Positions 25,511 through 31,803 of a stretch of 32,825 nucleotides of DNA are shown one piece after another. Every line of letters begins with the position of its first letter. Within the stretch, counting starts at the first letter, position 1. The stretch lies in the NCBI GenBank assembly GCA_902806325.1, contig CADCWE010000084.1, positions 1-32,825 of the forward strand, given 5' to 3'. The notes below the pieces were generated by a model. It searched no databases, was not told where the DNA came from, and saw nothing but the letters and a program-made list of their open reading frames with translations. The DNA comes from an uncultured Thermomicrobiales bacterium (GTDB lineage Bacteria > Chloroflexota > Chloroflexia > Thermomicrobiales > UBA6265). A program made the translations under genes and the position numbers.

Positions 25511-26460
25511 GCGACCTAATCGACGACACTCCAGATCTCGACCGTGATCGCCGTCTCGACGACGTGAGCCGCGACCCCGCGGCCCGCCACGCCGCGATCG
25601 AGGCCGCGATTGCGGCCTACGCCCTGGGCGCCCTCGATCCGGCCGACGCGACCACGGTCGCCGCGCACGTGCCCGCGTGCGACCGCTGCGCGGATCTGCT
25701 GGTGAAGACCGAGCGGGTGATCCACGCCCTGCCGTTGCTGCTCCCGACCATGACCCCTCCGGCGACGGCCAAGACGGCCTTGATGGCCCGGATCGCGCAG
25801 AGCGCGCCGGTGGTGGTCGAGACGGTGCCCCCAAGCCGGGTACTGGGGCGGCGTCACGCCGCGCGTCTGCCGATCGGGCGGTCGGCGCCACCCGCCCCGG
25901 GTGGGCCACCGCGGCAGGGCACCGGTCGTCCGTGGTGGTCCGGGTTCGTGGCGCCGATGGCGTCGGCGGTGCCGCTGGTGATCGCACTAGTAGTGGTCGG
26001 CGGCTGGGCGATGGATCTGCGGGCGCAGGTCGACCGCTTGGAGATGGTGCCGAACCTAATCTCCCACGGGGACGGCTCCATCTACGAGATGAACCCCGGC
26101 CCCTCCGCCCCGGATTCCGCCGTCGCTCGGGTGTTCGCCGACGACAGCCGGGCGATGTTGGTTGTCTCCAACCTGTCCACCGCCGGGGGCGGAGGCACCT
26201 ACCGAGTCTTGGTCCAGACCGATGAGGCGATGGTGCCCGTCGGGGAGTTCACCGTCGACGACGGTGGAGACGGCCAAACGATGCTGGACCTCCCTCAGCG
26301 CTTCGCAGAGTACAAAAGCGTCCACATCCGGGCCGTGCCCCGGAACCCGGAAGCGACCGCGACCGTGGACGCGTTCTCGAAGACCATCCGAAATGCGTTG
26401 GAAAATTGGGCGCAAGACCCGGGCACCGGCGCGAGCACGAATCCGGGCGAGGACGAGTGA
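25507..26460 (+). CDS. Membrane anti-sigma factor (zinc-finger plus RskA-like C-terminal domain)
   Basis: Single-pass protein of 317 residues expected to hold the upstream sigma factor at the membrane. The N-terminal anti-sigma domain has YALGALDPADATTVAAHVPACDRC with H54, C58 and C61, the zinc-binding HxxxCxxC pattern. A proline-rich linker (100-145) leads to one membrane helix at about 148-169. The external domain (about 185-300) contains ARVFADDSRAMLVVSNL, TYRVLVQTDE and PVGEFTVDDGG, as in RskA-type anti-sigma-K factors, here with YRVLV instead of the usual YQLW. Release probably needs regulated proteolysis, as for RskA, but no protease gene is adjacent. Confidence 0.87.
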   Translation: MSDLIDDTPDLDRDRRLDDVSRDPAARHAAIEAAIAAYALGALDPADATTVAAHVPACDRCADLLVKTERVIHALPLLLPTMTPPATAKTALMARIAQSAPVVVETVPPSRVLGRRHAARLPIGRSAPPAPGGPPRQGTGRPWWSGFVAPMASAVPLVIALVVVGGWAMDLRAQVDRLEMVPNLISHGDGSIYEMNPGPSAPDSAVARVFADDSRAMLVVSNLSTAGGGGTYRVLVQTDEAMVPVGEFTVDDGGDGQTMLDLPQRFAEYKSVHIRAVPRNPEATATVDAFSKTIRNALENWAQDPGTGASTNPGEDE

Positions 26461-26562
26461 GGCGTAGGCGGAAGGACCGGGGCGAGGTCGGGGAGCACGC
26501 CGGTGCGACCGTTCTGCGGTGCGACGCGATGAGGTTCGCGAAGGCAGCCCGGGGCATCGTTC

Positions 26563-26578
26563 CGTCGCGGTAGCGACG
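26563..26578 (+). terminator. Small hairpin after the anti-sigma gene
   Basis: CGTCGC (26563-26568), loop GGTA, GCGACG (26573-26578). It lies in the gap between the anti-sigma gene and the convergent small gene. A T-rich patch (GTCTTTA) comes about 20 bases later. Weak candidate terminator. Confidence 0.3.
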
Positions 26579-26634
26579 TGGGCGCACCATCGCCTGTCTT
26601 TACTAACCCGAACCTACCGCGACCGCCGATTGCC

Positions 26635-26850
26635 TCACTCGCCCTTCGGTGTCACCTTCTTGCTCCGTTCTTCCTCTGCCAGCCAGAGTTCGTCCACGCC
26701 GTATTGGAGGACGAAGAGGCGGCAGAGGCGCTTCCAGCCCAGGTCGGAGTAGTAGCGCTTAAAGACGGTGCGGACCTCCTCGGCGGTTTTTGCCTCCTCG
26801 AACTCGGCGTCGATCTTCTCGAACAGATCCTTCGTCACCGCTTGCGGCAC
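26635..26850 (-). CDS. Small charged protein of unknown function (71 residues)
   Basis: I do not recognise the family. The 71 residues are rich in Lys, Glu, Phe, Tyr and Leu, unlike random translations of this GC-rich DNA. They are soluble and predicted largely helical (TKDLFEKIDAEFEEAKTAEE, then VFKRYYSDLGWKRLCRLF, then DELWLAEEERSKK). GTG at 26850 is preceded by a strong GGGGAGG seven bases upstream. An ATG at 26889 in the same frame has no such site and adds basic low-complexity residues. It is convergent with the anti-sigma gene and divergent from the glycosyltransferase operon. One Cys and no signal peptide are seen. Confidence 0.7.
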   Translation of the reverse strand: MPQAVTKDLFEKIDAEFEEAKTAEEVRTVFKRYYSDLGWKRLCRLFVLQYGVDELWLAEEERSKKVTPKGE

Positions 26851-26889
26851 GGTCTCCCCTCCCCGCGCGGCGGACCGTCGCGCGCGCAT

Positions 26890-26918
26890 TTGCGTCCTGT
26901 CCACGGCGGCACTATAGT
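26890..26918 (+). promoter_or_regulatory. Sigma-70-type promoter of the glycosyltransferase operon
   Basis: TTGCGT (26890-26895), a 17-base spacer, TATAGT (26913-26918). Transcription would start near 26925, about 40 bases before the GTG at 26965. The -10 is part of the palindrome ACTATAGT, in a locally AT-rich patch. Confidence 0.55.
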
Positions 26919-26964
26919 CAAAATATCGGACCGGTGCGCGAGGAATAGGAACGGGCAGCAGCAG

Positions 26965-28113
26965 GTGGCCGAGCAACTGCGTCAGGACGCCGCCGTCGCG
27001 GGCGGGATGGTCGCCGGCCGAGTGGCGTTGAGCGAGGTCCGGGCGGTCGCGGCGCGGATCGACCGCGCCGATGCCGATGGCACGTCGGACGCCGAGCCGC
27101 CGGTGGGCGCTCTCTCGATCGTGGTCCCGGTGTTCAACGAGGAAGGGAACCTGCGCGAACTGCACGCCCGCTTGACCGCCGAGTTGCGGGGGATCGGGCT
27201 GCCCTACGAGATCGTGCTCGTCGACGACGGCTCGACCGACGGCACCTGGGCGGCGATCCGCGGGCTGGGCGAAACCGATCCGGCCGTGATCGCGCTGCGC
27301 CATCGGCGCAACTTCGGCAAGGCCCAGGCGCTGGCGAACGGGTTCACCCTCGCCCGCGGCGACGTGGTCGTGACCATGGACGGCGACCTCCAGGACGACC
27401 CGGCCGAGCTGCCCCGCTTCCTCGACGCCCTGGCCGCCGGGCACGACCTGGTCTCCGGTTGGAAGCAGCGGCGCCAGGACCCGCTCGGCAAAACCGCCCC
27501 CAGTCGCCTGTTCAACTGGACGGTGCGGCGCGTCTCCGGGGTGCCGCTGCACGATTTCAACTGCGGCTTTAAGGCCTACCGGCGGGAGGTGACCGGGGCG
27601 ATCCGCCTCTACGGCGAACTGCACCGGTTCACCCCGGTGCTGGCCGCGGCGCAGGGGTTTCGGGTCGGCGAACTGCCGGTCAAACACCACCCGCGGCGGT
27701 GGGGCAAGTCCAAGTACGGCTGGTCGCGCCTGGTCAAGGGGTTCCTCGACCTGCTGACGGTGACGTTCTTGACCCAGTACCGGCAGCGGCCGATGCACCT
27801 CTTCGGATTGCCGGGGTTGCTGGCGCTGGCGGTCGGGGTCGCGATCGGCTTGTTCCTCTCGGTCGACAAGATCGTGACCGGGGTCACGATCGGGACCCGG
27901 CCGCTGCTGCTCCTGGCCGTGCTGCTGGTGGTGATCGGCGCCCAGTTCTTTGGCTTGGGGCTCTTGGGCGAGTTCTTGGCCCACGGCTCCAACGCTCCCG
28001 GGCTGGATCCGGCGCCCTCCGATTCCAACCCGCTGATCCGCGACAGCCTCGGTCTTTCGGAGCGGGTGCTGACTCGTCCGGAGCCAGAGCCGCGGTCGAC
28101 GGCGGCGAGGTGA
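26965..28113 (+). CDS. Family 2 glycosyltransferase, dolichol-phosphate-mannose-synthase/GtrB-like
   Basis: Membrane-anchored GT2 enzyme of about 382 residues, likely loading a sugar onto polyprenyl phosphate at the inner face of the membrane. The GT-A domain has SIVVPVFNEEGNL (51-63), VDDGSTDGT (86-94) and the metal-binding MDGDLQDDP (138-146). DFNCGFKAYRR (197-207) and RWGKSKYGWSRLVKGF are typical of the DPM1/GtrB group. Two C-terminal membrane helices span about 279-300 and 311-337. The exact start is uncertain: GTG 26965 or ATG 27007. The stop overlaps the next start as GTGA (28110-28113). The product may supply the lipid-linked sugar used by GT-C enzymes such as the one at 4220-5794. Confidence 0.88.
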   Translation: MAEQLRQDAAVAGGMVAGRVALSEVRAVAARIDRADADGTSDAEPPVGALSIVVPVFNEEGNLRELHARLTAELRGIGLPYEIVLVDDGSTDGTWAAIRGLGETDPAVIALRHRRNFGKAQALANGFTLARGDVVVTMDGDLQDDPAELPRFLDALAAGHDLVSGWKQRRQDPLGKTAPSRLFNWTVRRVSGVPLHDFNCGFKAYRREVTGAIRLYGELHRFTPVLAAAQGFRVGELPVKHHPRRWGKSKYGWSRLVKGFLDLLTVTFLTQYRQRPMHLFGLPGLLALAVGVAIGLFLSVDKIVTGVTIGTRPLLLLAVLLVVIGAQFFGLGLLGEFLAHGSNAPGLDPAPSDSNPLIRDSLGLSERVLTRPEPEPRSTAAR

Positions 28114-29117
28114 CCAGGACGATCGGCCGCCTGGCGGCGATCCCGACGCCGCTGATCTTCGTCGCTAGCGTCGGATTCGCGCTGCTGCTGCTCTGGCGGC
28201 AGGACCGCCTGGGCGACATCGGGGATGTCGCCGGTCGCGCCGATCCCGGCGTGGCCGTGGCGGCGCTGGTGCTGTACCTCGTCGGCTTGGCGCTGCTTTG
28301 CCTGCGCTGGCACGCGCTGGTGCTGGTGGCGCGGGGAACGTCGGCGGTCTTTCCGGCGGCGGAAGCGTTTTTGACGTCGGTGGTCGTCAACTACGCCGCG
28401 CCGATCGGATTGGCGGTCCCGGCCCGGGCCGCGCTGACCAAACGCGCCCTCGGCTTGACCGCGACCGAGACCGGCGCGATCGCGGTCTGGGAGGTCGCGG
28501 TCGACGTCCTGGTGCTGGGCCTGATCGGCGCCGGGTGGGTGATCGGCGGCGCGGCGGCGCGGAGCGCCGTGGCCGACCTGGCGGCGGACGCGCGGTGGGG
28601 GCTGCTCCTCGGCGGGATGGTCGCGGTGGCGGGCGTCGTCGCTGTGGTGGTGGTCGCCCGTCGCCGCCCTGACCTCCGGCGGCGGCTGGGCCGGGCCGGA
28701 ACCGGGCTGACCGGCGGGCCGCGGCGGCGCCCGGGCGCCGCCGCGTTGGCGATCGGGATCACGGTCGCCTACTGGTTGATCCAGGGCGTGGTGCTCGGGT
28801 TGTTGTTGGACGCGCTGGGGGTGGCCGCCGGTGTTGGACTGGTGCTGGGGTTGATCGGGCTACCGGTCCTGGTCGGGATGCTGAGTCCGATCCCCGGCGG
28901 CGCCGGGGTGCGCGAGGCGTTGATGGTCGCCGTGGCGCGGGCGGAAGGGGCGGACACGGCGGCGGTCCTGGTGGCGGCGGTGACGTACCGGGTCGCGCTC
29001 TTCGCCGCCGTGCCGATCCTGTATGCTGGCGCCCGCGCGGGACTAATTTTGACCGCGAAGCACGGTCCAGGCGTGGTGCGCGACGACGGATCGCCGGTGG
29101 AGGGTCGAACACGGTGA
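28110..29117 (+). CDS. UPF0104/LPG-synthase-TM family flippase-like membrane protein
   Basis: Polytopic protein of 335 residues with about eight or nine hydrophobic segments and very short loops. The family signature region is LIGLPVLVGMLSPIPGGAGVREALM; AAEAFLTSVVVNYAAPIGLAVPARAALTKR is the other conserved block. It belongs to the integral-membrane half of lysylphosphatidylglycerol synthases (MprF/AglD-type). No cytosolic aminoacyltransferase domain follows, so a lipid-flipping or glycolipid-export role is more likely than lysyl transfer. GTG start at 28110 overlaps the GT2 stop by four bases, and its own stop overlaps the methyltransferase start by four bases. Confidence 0.82.
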   Translation: MTRTIGRLAAIPTPLIFVASVGFALLLLWRQDRLGDIGDVAGRADPGVAVAALVLYLVGLALLCLRWHALVLVARGTSAVFPAAEAFLTSVVVNYAAPIGLAVPARAALTKRALGLTATETGAIAVWEVAVDVLVLGLIGAGWVIGGAAARSAVADLAADARWGLLLGGMVAVAGVVAVVVVARRRPDLRRRLGRAGTGLTGGPRRRPGAAALAIGITVAYWLIQGVVLGLLLDALGVAAGVGLVLGLIGLPVLVGMLSPIPGGAGVREALMVAVARAEGADTAAVLVAAVTYRVALFAAVPILYAGARAGLILTAKHGPGVVRDDGSPVEGRTR

Positions 29118-29782
29118 CGGAGCGACGAGCGGGGTCCGGAACGGCGGTGCTGGCACCGGTGCCGGGCGCGACGCCCGCCCTCGACACCAGCAACTATCGC
29201 AAGCACACCAGCGCCAACCCGCTCCAGCGCCGCCTGATCGACCGCTTCCACCGCACCATCGCCGCCCGGGTGGGAGAACTGGCCCCGGTCTCGTTCCTGG
29301 ACGCGGGCTGCGGCGAAGGGTTCGTCGCCGAGCTGCTGCGCCGCACCATGCCCGGACTGGCCTTGACCGGCTTCGATTTCAACCCCGCCGCGACCCGCCT
29401 CGCCGCCGCCGCCAACCCCGGGACCGGGTTCCTGACCGCCAGCGTCTTCGAGTTGCCATTCCGCGACGACGCCTTCGATGTCGTCGGTTGCTTCGAGGTG
29501 CTGGAACACCAGACCGACCCGGCGGCGGCGCTGCGGGAGTTGGCGCGGGTGGCGGGACGGGCCGTGGTCCTCAGCGTTCCCCACGAGCCGTTCTTCTCCC
29601 TGGCCAACGCGGCTCGGGGCAAGAACTGGAACATCCGCCCCCGCGGCAGCGACCCGGACCACAAGCAGTTCTGGTCGCGCGCCGCCTTCGGCCGCTTCGT
29701 CGGCGAGCAGTTGGACGTGGTCTGGCTCGGCGGGTCGTTCCCCTGGACGATCTGCGTGGCGACGGTGCGACGGAGGGGCTAG
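29114..29782 (+). CDS. Class I SAM-dependent methyltransferase
   Basis: Soluble methyltransferase of 222 residues. Motif I is FLDAGCGEGF (61-70), the acidic residue after strand 2 is D88 in GFDFNP, and motif IV is FDVVGCFEVLEHQ (121-133), as in Methyltransf_11/25 enzymes. The acceptor is unknown. The N-terminal YRKHTSANPLQRRLIDRFH and the C-terminal HKQFWSRAAFGRFVGEQLDVVWLGGSFPW resemble methyltransferases found beside glycosyltransferases in envelope-polysaccharide loci. GTG at 29114 overlaps the previous stop (GTGA). Its place as third gene in a tightly coupled operon suggests it modifies the sugar, lipid carrier or glycan made by the other two. Confidence 0.87.
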   Translation: MTERRAGSGTAVLAPVPGATPALDTSNYRKHTSANPLQRRLIDRFHRTIAARVGELAPVSFLDAGCGEGFVAELLRRTMPGLALTGFDFNPAATRLAAAANPGTGFLTASVFELPFRDDAFDVVGCFEVLEHQTDPAAALRELARVAGRAVVLSVPHEPFFSLANAARGKNWNIRPRGSDPDHKQFWSRAAFGRFVGEQLDVVWLGGSFPWTICVATVRRRG

Positions 29783-29809
29783 TCCCCGTCCCCCAGCCCC
29801 CTGACGCGC

Positions 29810-29815
29810 TACACT
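29810..29815 (+). promoter_or_regulatory. Possible -10 box (TACACT) for the propeller gene
   Basis: TACACT 74 bases before the ATG at 29889, in the gap after the methyltransferase. No -35 is evident. Confidence 0.35.
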
Positions 29816-29888
29816 ACCCACAACAGACACCGCCGTGCCGACGGCGGCGGCGCCGGTCCAACGACGGGCGGGCGCGAGGGGTCGTTTC

Positions 29889-31523
29889 ATGCGACTGCGT
29901 TTTGGGCCGGTCCGGATTTGTCCGACCTGTGCCAAGGTCAACCGCGCCACCAACGGGTTCTGCCCCGATTGCGGCGCGAGCCTGGCGGGCGTGCCAATTC
30001 TGGACCAGGGACTCGGGCGGACGACGGCCACGGTCGCGCCACAGGCCGCCTTTTTCAGCGTTCCCGCGTACCTCCATGTCGATGCCGTGGCCGCCCGGCG
30101 GGCGCGCCGCCCGCCCGCCGAAGCCGGCGGCGGCGGCGGGTTTGTCTGGGTCGGGTCGTTGACTCTGGGCGGGTCGCTGATTGGCTCGACCGACGCGCCG
30201 TGGGCGCGTGTGGCCTGGGCGACCGGCATCCTGCTGGCGATCGCCGGTTACTGGAAGATGCGCCACGACCTGGCGACCCTGGAGCGGGTCGGACTGATGA
30301 CCGCTGGGGTCGCGGCGGCGATCCTCGGCGTCGTCGGCGGGCAGTTGATCGCCTCCAACGACCTGCCCAGCGACCGGCGGGCGGCGCTGGTGGCGCCACC
30401 GACGGTGGCTGCTGATTGGGGCGAAACGGCCACTGCCCAGGCCGCGGTGGGGACCGCGGAGGGCGACACGACCCGGTCCAGCGTGACCATGTTCCGCGGC
30501 GGTCCGGCTCGGACCGGGGTCCACGCCGGGCCGGGACCGGCCGGCGGTCCGGCGCTGGCCTGGAAACTCGACACCGCGGGCGAGGTTTACTCGTCCCCGG
30601 CGGTGGCGGACGGGGTCGCCTACCTCGGCACCAAAAGCGGTTTCCTCTACGCCGTCGACGTGGCCACCGGCGGCGAGCGGTGGCGTGCCGATTTGGGCGA
30701 CTCGATCATCCGCTCGTCTCCCGCCGTGGTCGACCGCACTGTCTACGTTGGGGCGGGGTTCGCCCTGGTGGCGTTGGACGCCGAGACCGGGGAGGAGCGG
30801 TGGAGGTACGCCACCCGCTACGCCGGTCAGTCCTCGCCGGTGGTGGTCGACGGCACCGTCTTCGTTGGCAGCCAGGAGCAGATTATTTACGCCGTCGATG
30901 CCCGCACCGGCGAGAAGCGGTGGGAGTACGCGGCCGGCGGCGTGGTCTTCTCCTCGCCGGCGGTGGCCGGCGGGGCCTTGTACTTCGGCGGCGACGACGG
31001 GCAACTGTACTGTTTGGACGCCGCGTCGGGGCGGTTCAAGTGGAAGTTCGCCACCGGCGGCGCGGTCTACGCCTCGCCGGCGGTGGATGGCGGCGTGGTC
31101 TACGTCACGGCGACCAGCCGCTTCCTCTACGCCCTGGACGCCGCCAGCGGCCAAGAGCGATGGCGCTTCGGCGTGGGCGGCGAGGCCTCACCGGCGGTCG
31201 CCGACGGCGTGATCTTCGTCGGCGCCGACGACGGCGGCCTCTACGCGATCGACGCCGAAACCCACGAACCGCGATGGTTGGTGGCGACCGGCAAACCGAT
31301 CCGCGCGTCTCCGGTGATCGCCGGCGACACCGTCTATGTCGGCAGCGGCAGCGTCCTCTACGCCGTCGACCGCGCCGACGGCGCCAAGCGCTGGACCTAC
31401 GCCGCGGGCGATGACCTGATCTCTTCCCCGACCGTGGTCGACGGCCTCGTCCTCGCGGGTGGCCGGGACGGCTTCCTCTACGCCGTCGGCGGCGACGGGA
31501 TCGCCGCTCCGCCGGCGCCGTAG
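29889..31523 (+). CDS. Membrane-anchored PQQ-like beta-propeller protein with N-terminal zinc ribbon
   Basis: Protein of 544 residues with an unusual order of parts. A zinc ribbon comes first: C11, C14, C25 and C28 (CPTC...CPDC). A low-complexity linker follows. Three hydrophobic segments come next, at about 84-100, 105-122 and 134-154. The last part is a PQQ_2/PQQ_3-type propeller from about residue 200 to the end. Eight copies of the S-P-A-V...YVG...LYA-x-D...G...RW unit are seen. The eighth is incomplete and can be closed by the N-terminal WKLDTAGEVY strand. With three membrane passes, ribbon and propeller should face opposite sides, ribbon probably inside. It may be a BamB-like scaffold or a sensor; PQQ binding is not shown. 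ATG at 29889 has AGGGG seven bases upstream. Confidence 0.8.
   Translation: MRLRFGPVRICPTCAKVNRATNGFCPDCGASLAGVPILDQGLGRTTATVAPQAAFFSVPAYLHVDAVAARRARRPPAEAGGGGGFVWVGSLTLGGSLIGSTDAPWARVAWATGILLAIAGYWKMRHDLATLERVGLMTAGVAAAILGVVGGQLIASNDLPSDRRAALVAPPTVAADWGETATAQAAVGTAEGDTTRSSVTMFRGGPARTGVHAGPGPAGGPALAWKLDTAGEVYSSPAVADGVAYLGTKSGFLYAVDVATGGERWRADLGDSIIRSSPAVVDRTVYVGAGFALVALDAETGEERWRYATRYAGQSSPVVVDGTVFVGSQEQIIYAVDARTGEKRWEYAAGGVVFSSPAVAGGALYFGGDDGQLYCLDAASGRFKWKFATGGAVYASPAVDGGVVYVTATSRFLYALDAASGQERWRFGVGGEASPAVADGVIFVGADDGGLYAIDAETHEPRWLVATGKPIRASPVIAGDTVYVGSGSVLYAVDRADGAKRWTYAAGDDLISSPTVVDGLVLAGGRDGFLYAVGGDGIAAPPAP
30580..31500 (+). repeat. Tandem ~115-120 bp coding repeats of the propeller
   Basis: Blocks starting TC(C/G)CCGGCGGTGG-like recur near 30592, 30717, 30833, 30953, 31073, 31189, 31306 and 31425, each opening one propeller blade. 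Several blades are similar at the DNA level, so blades may have been copied or exchanged fairly recently. Confidence 0.6.
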
Positions 31524-31732
31524 CGACCGTGCCGGGTGTGTACGGGGTCGCGGGGTGGGCGTTGAGGAGGCGCAACCGTTCTCGGGTCCCTTAACCGCCG
31601 TCCGGAGCGACGTTCCTCGTCCTCCAGGCGTACGTGCGCCGCCCTCACCACCGATTCGGGGTCTCGGAACGGGCCTTCGGCAATTCGCTCTTGGCCCAGG
31701 GCTTCGAGGTCGGGCGGCAGCCTGACCGTCAT
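31478..31732 (-). pseudogene. ParD/CopG-like ribbon-helix-helix antitoxin, probably degenerate
   Basis: The first 38 residues (MTVRLPPDLEALGQERIAEG, then PFRDPESVVRAAHVRLED) fit the ParD-type ribbon-helix-helix fold: a short strand, then two helices joined by a G-x-F/Y-x-D/S turn. After EDEERRSGRRL the sequence becomes Pro/Arg-rich and no longer antitoxin-like, and the frame runs 46 bases into the end of the propeller gene on the other strand. No toxin gene (ParE/RelE or PIN) follows on this strand. A weak ribosome-binding site and the missing partner suggest a remnant; a short solitary regulator is the alternative. Confidence 0.5.
31523..31551 (+). terminator. Hairpin after the propeller gene
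   Basis: GCGACC (31523-31528) and GGTCGC (31546-31551) pair perfectly directly at the stop codon, with weaker inner GT/AC pairing. No T-run is seen. Weak terminator candidate. Confidence 0.3.
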
Positions 31733-31803
31733 CGGACGTGCTTCTGAATATGGGGCCGGGGCATCGCCCGCGCATAGCGGACCGACGGCGCGGGCACCGG
31801 AGC

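Noticed and set aside
26578-26964. N-terminal extension of the GT2 enzyme across the small minus-strand gene
   Set aside because: It would read antisense through the 71-residue gene and through the promoter at 26890-26918, and has no GT2 homology.
29835-29888. GTG start 18 codons earlier for the propeller protein
   Set aside because: No ribosome-binding site there, and the added residues are Ala/Arg filler before the zinc ribbon.
29889-31523. PQQ-dependent dehydrogenase activity for the propeller protein
   Set aside because: The short blades are PQQ_2-like structural repeats. No dehydrogenase active-site pattern or cytochrome domain is seen.
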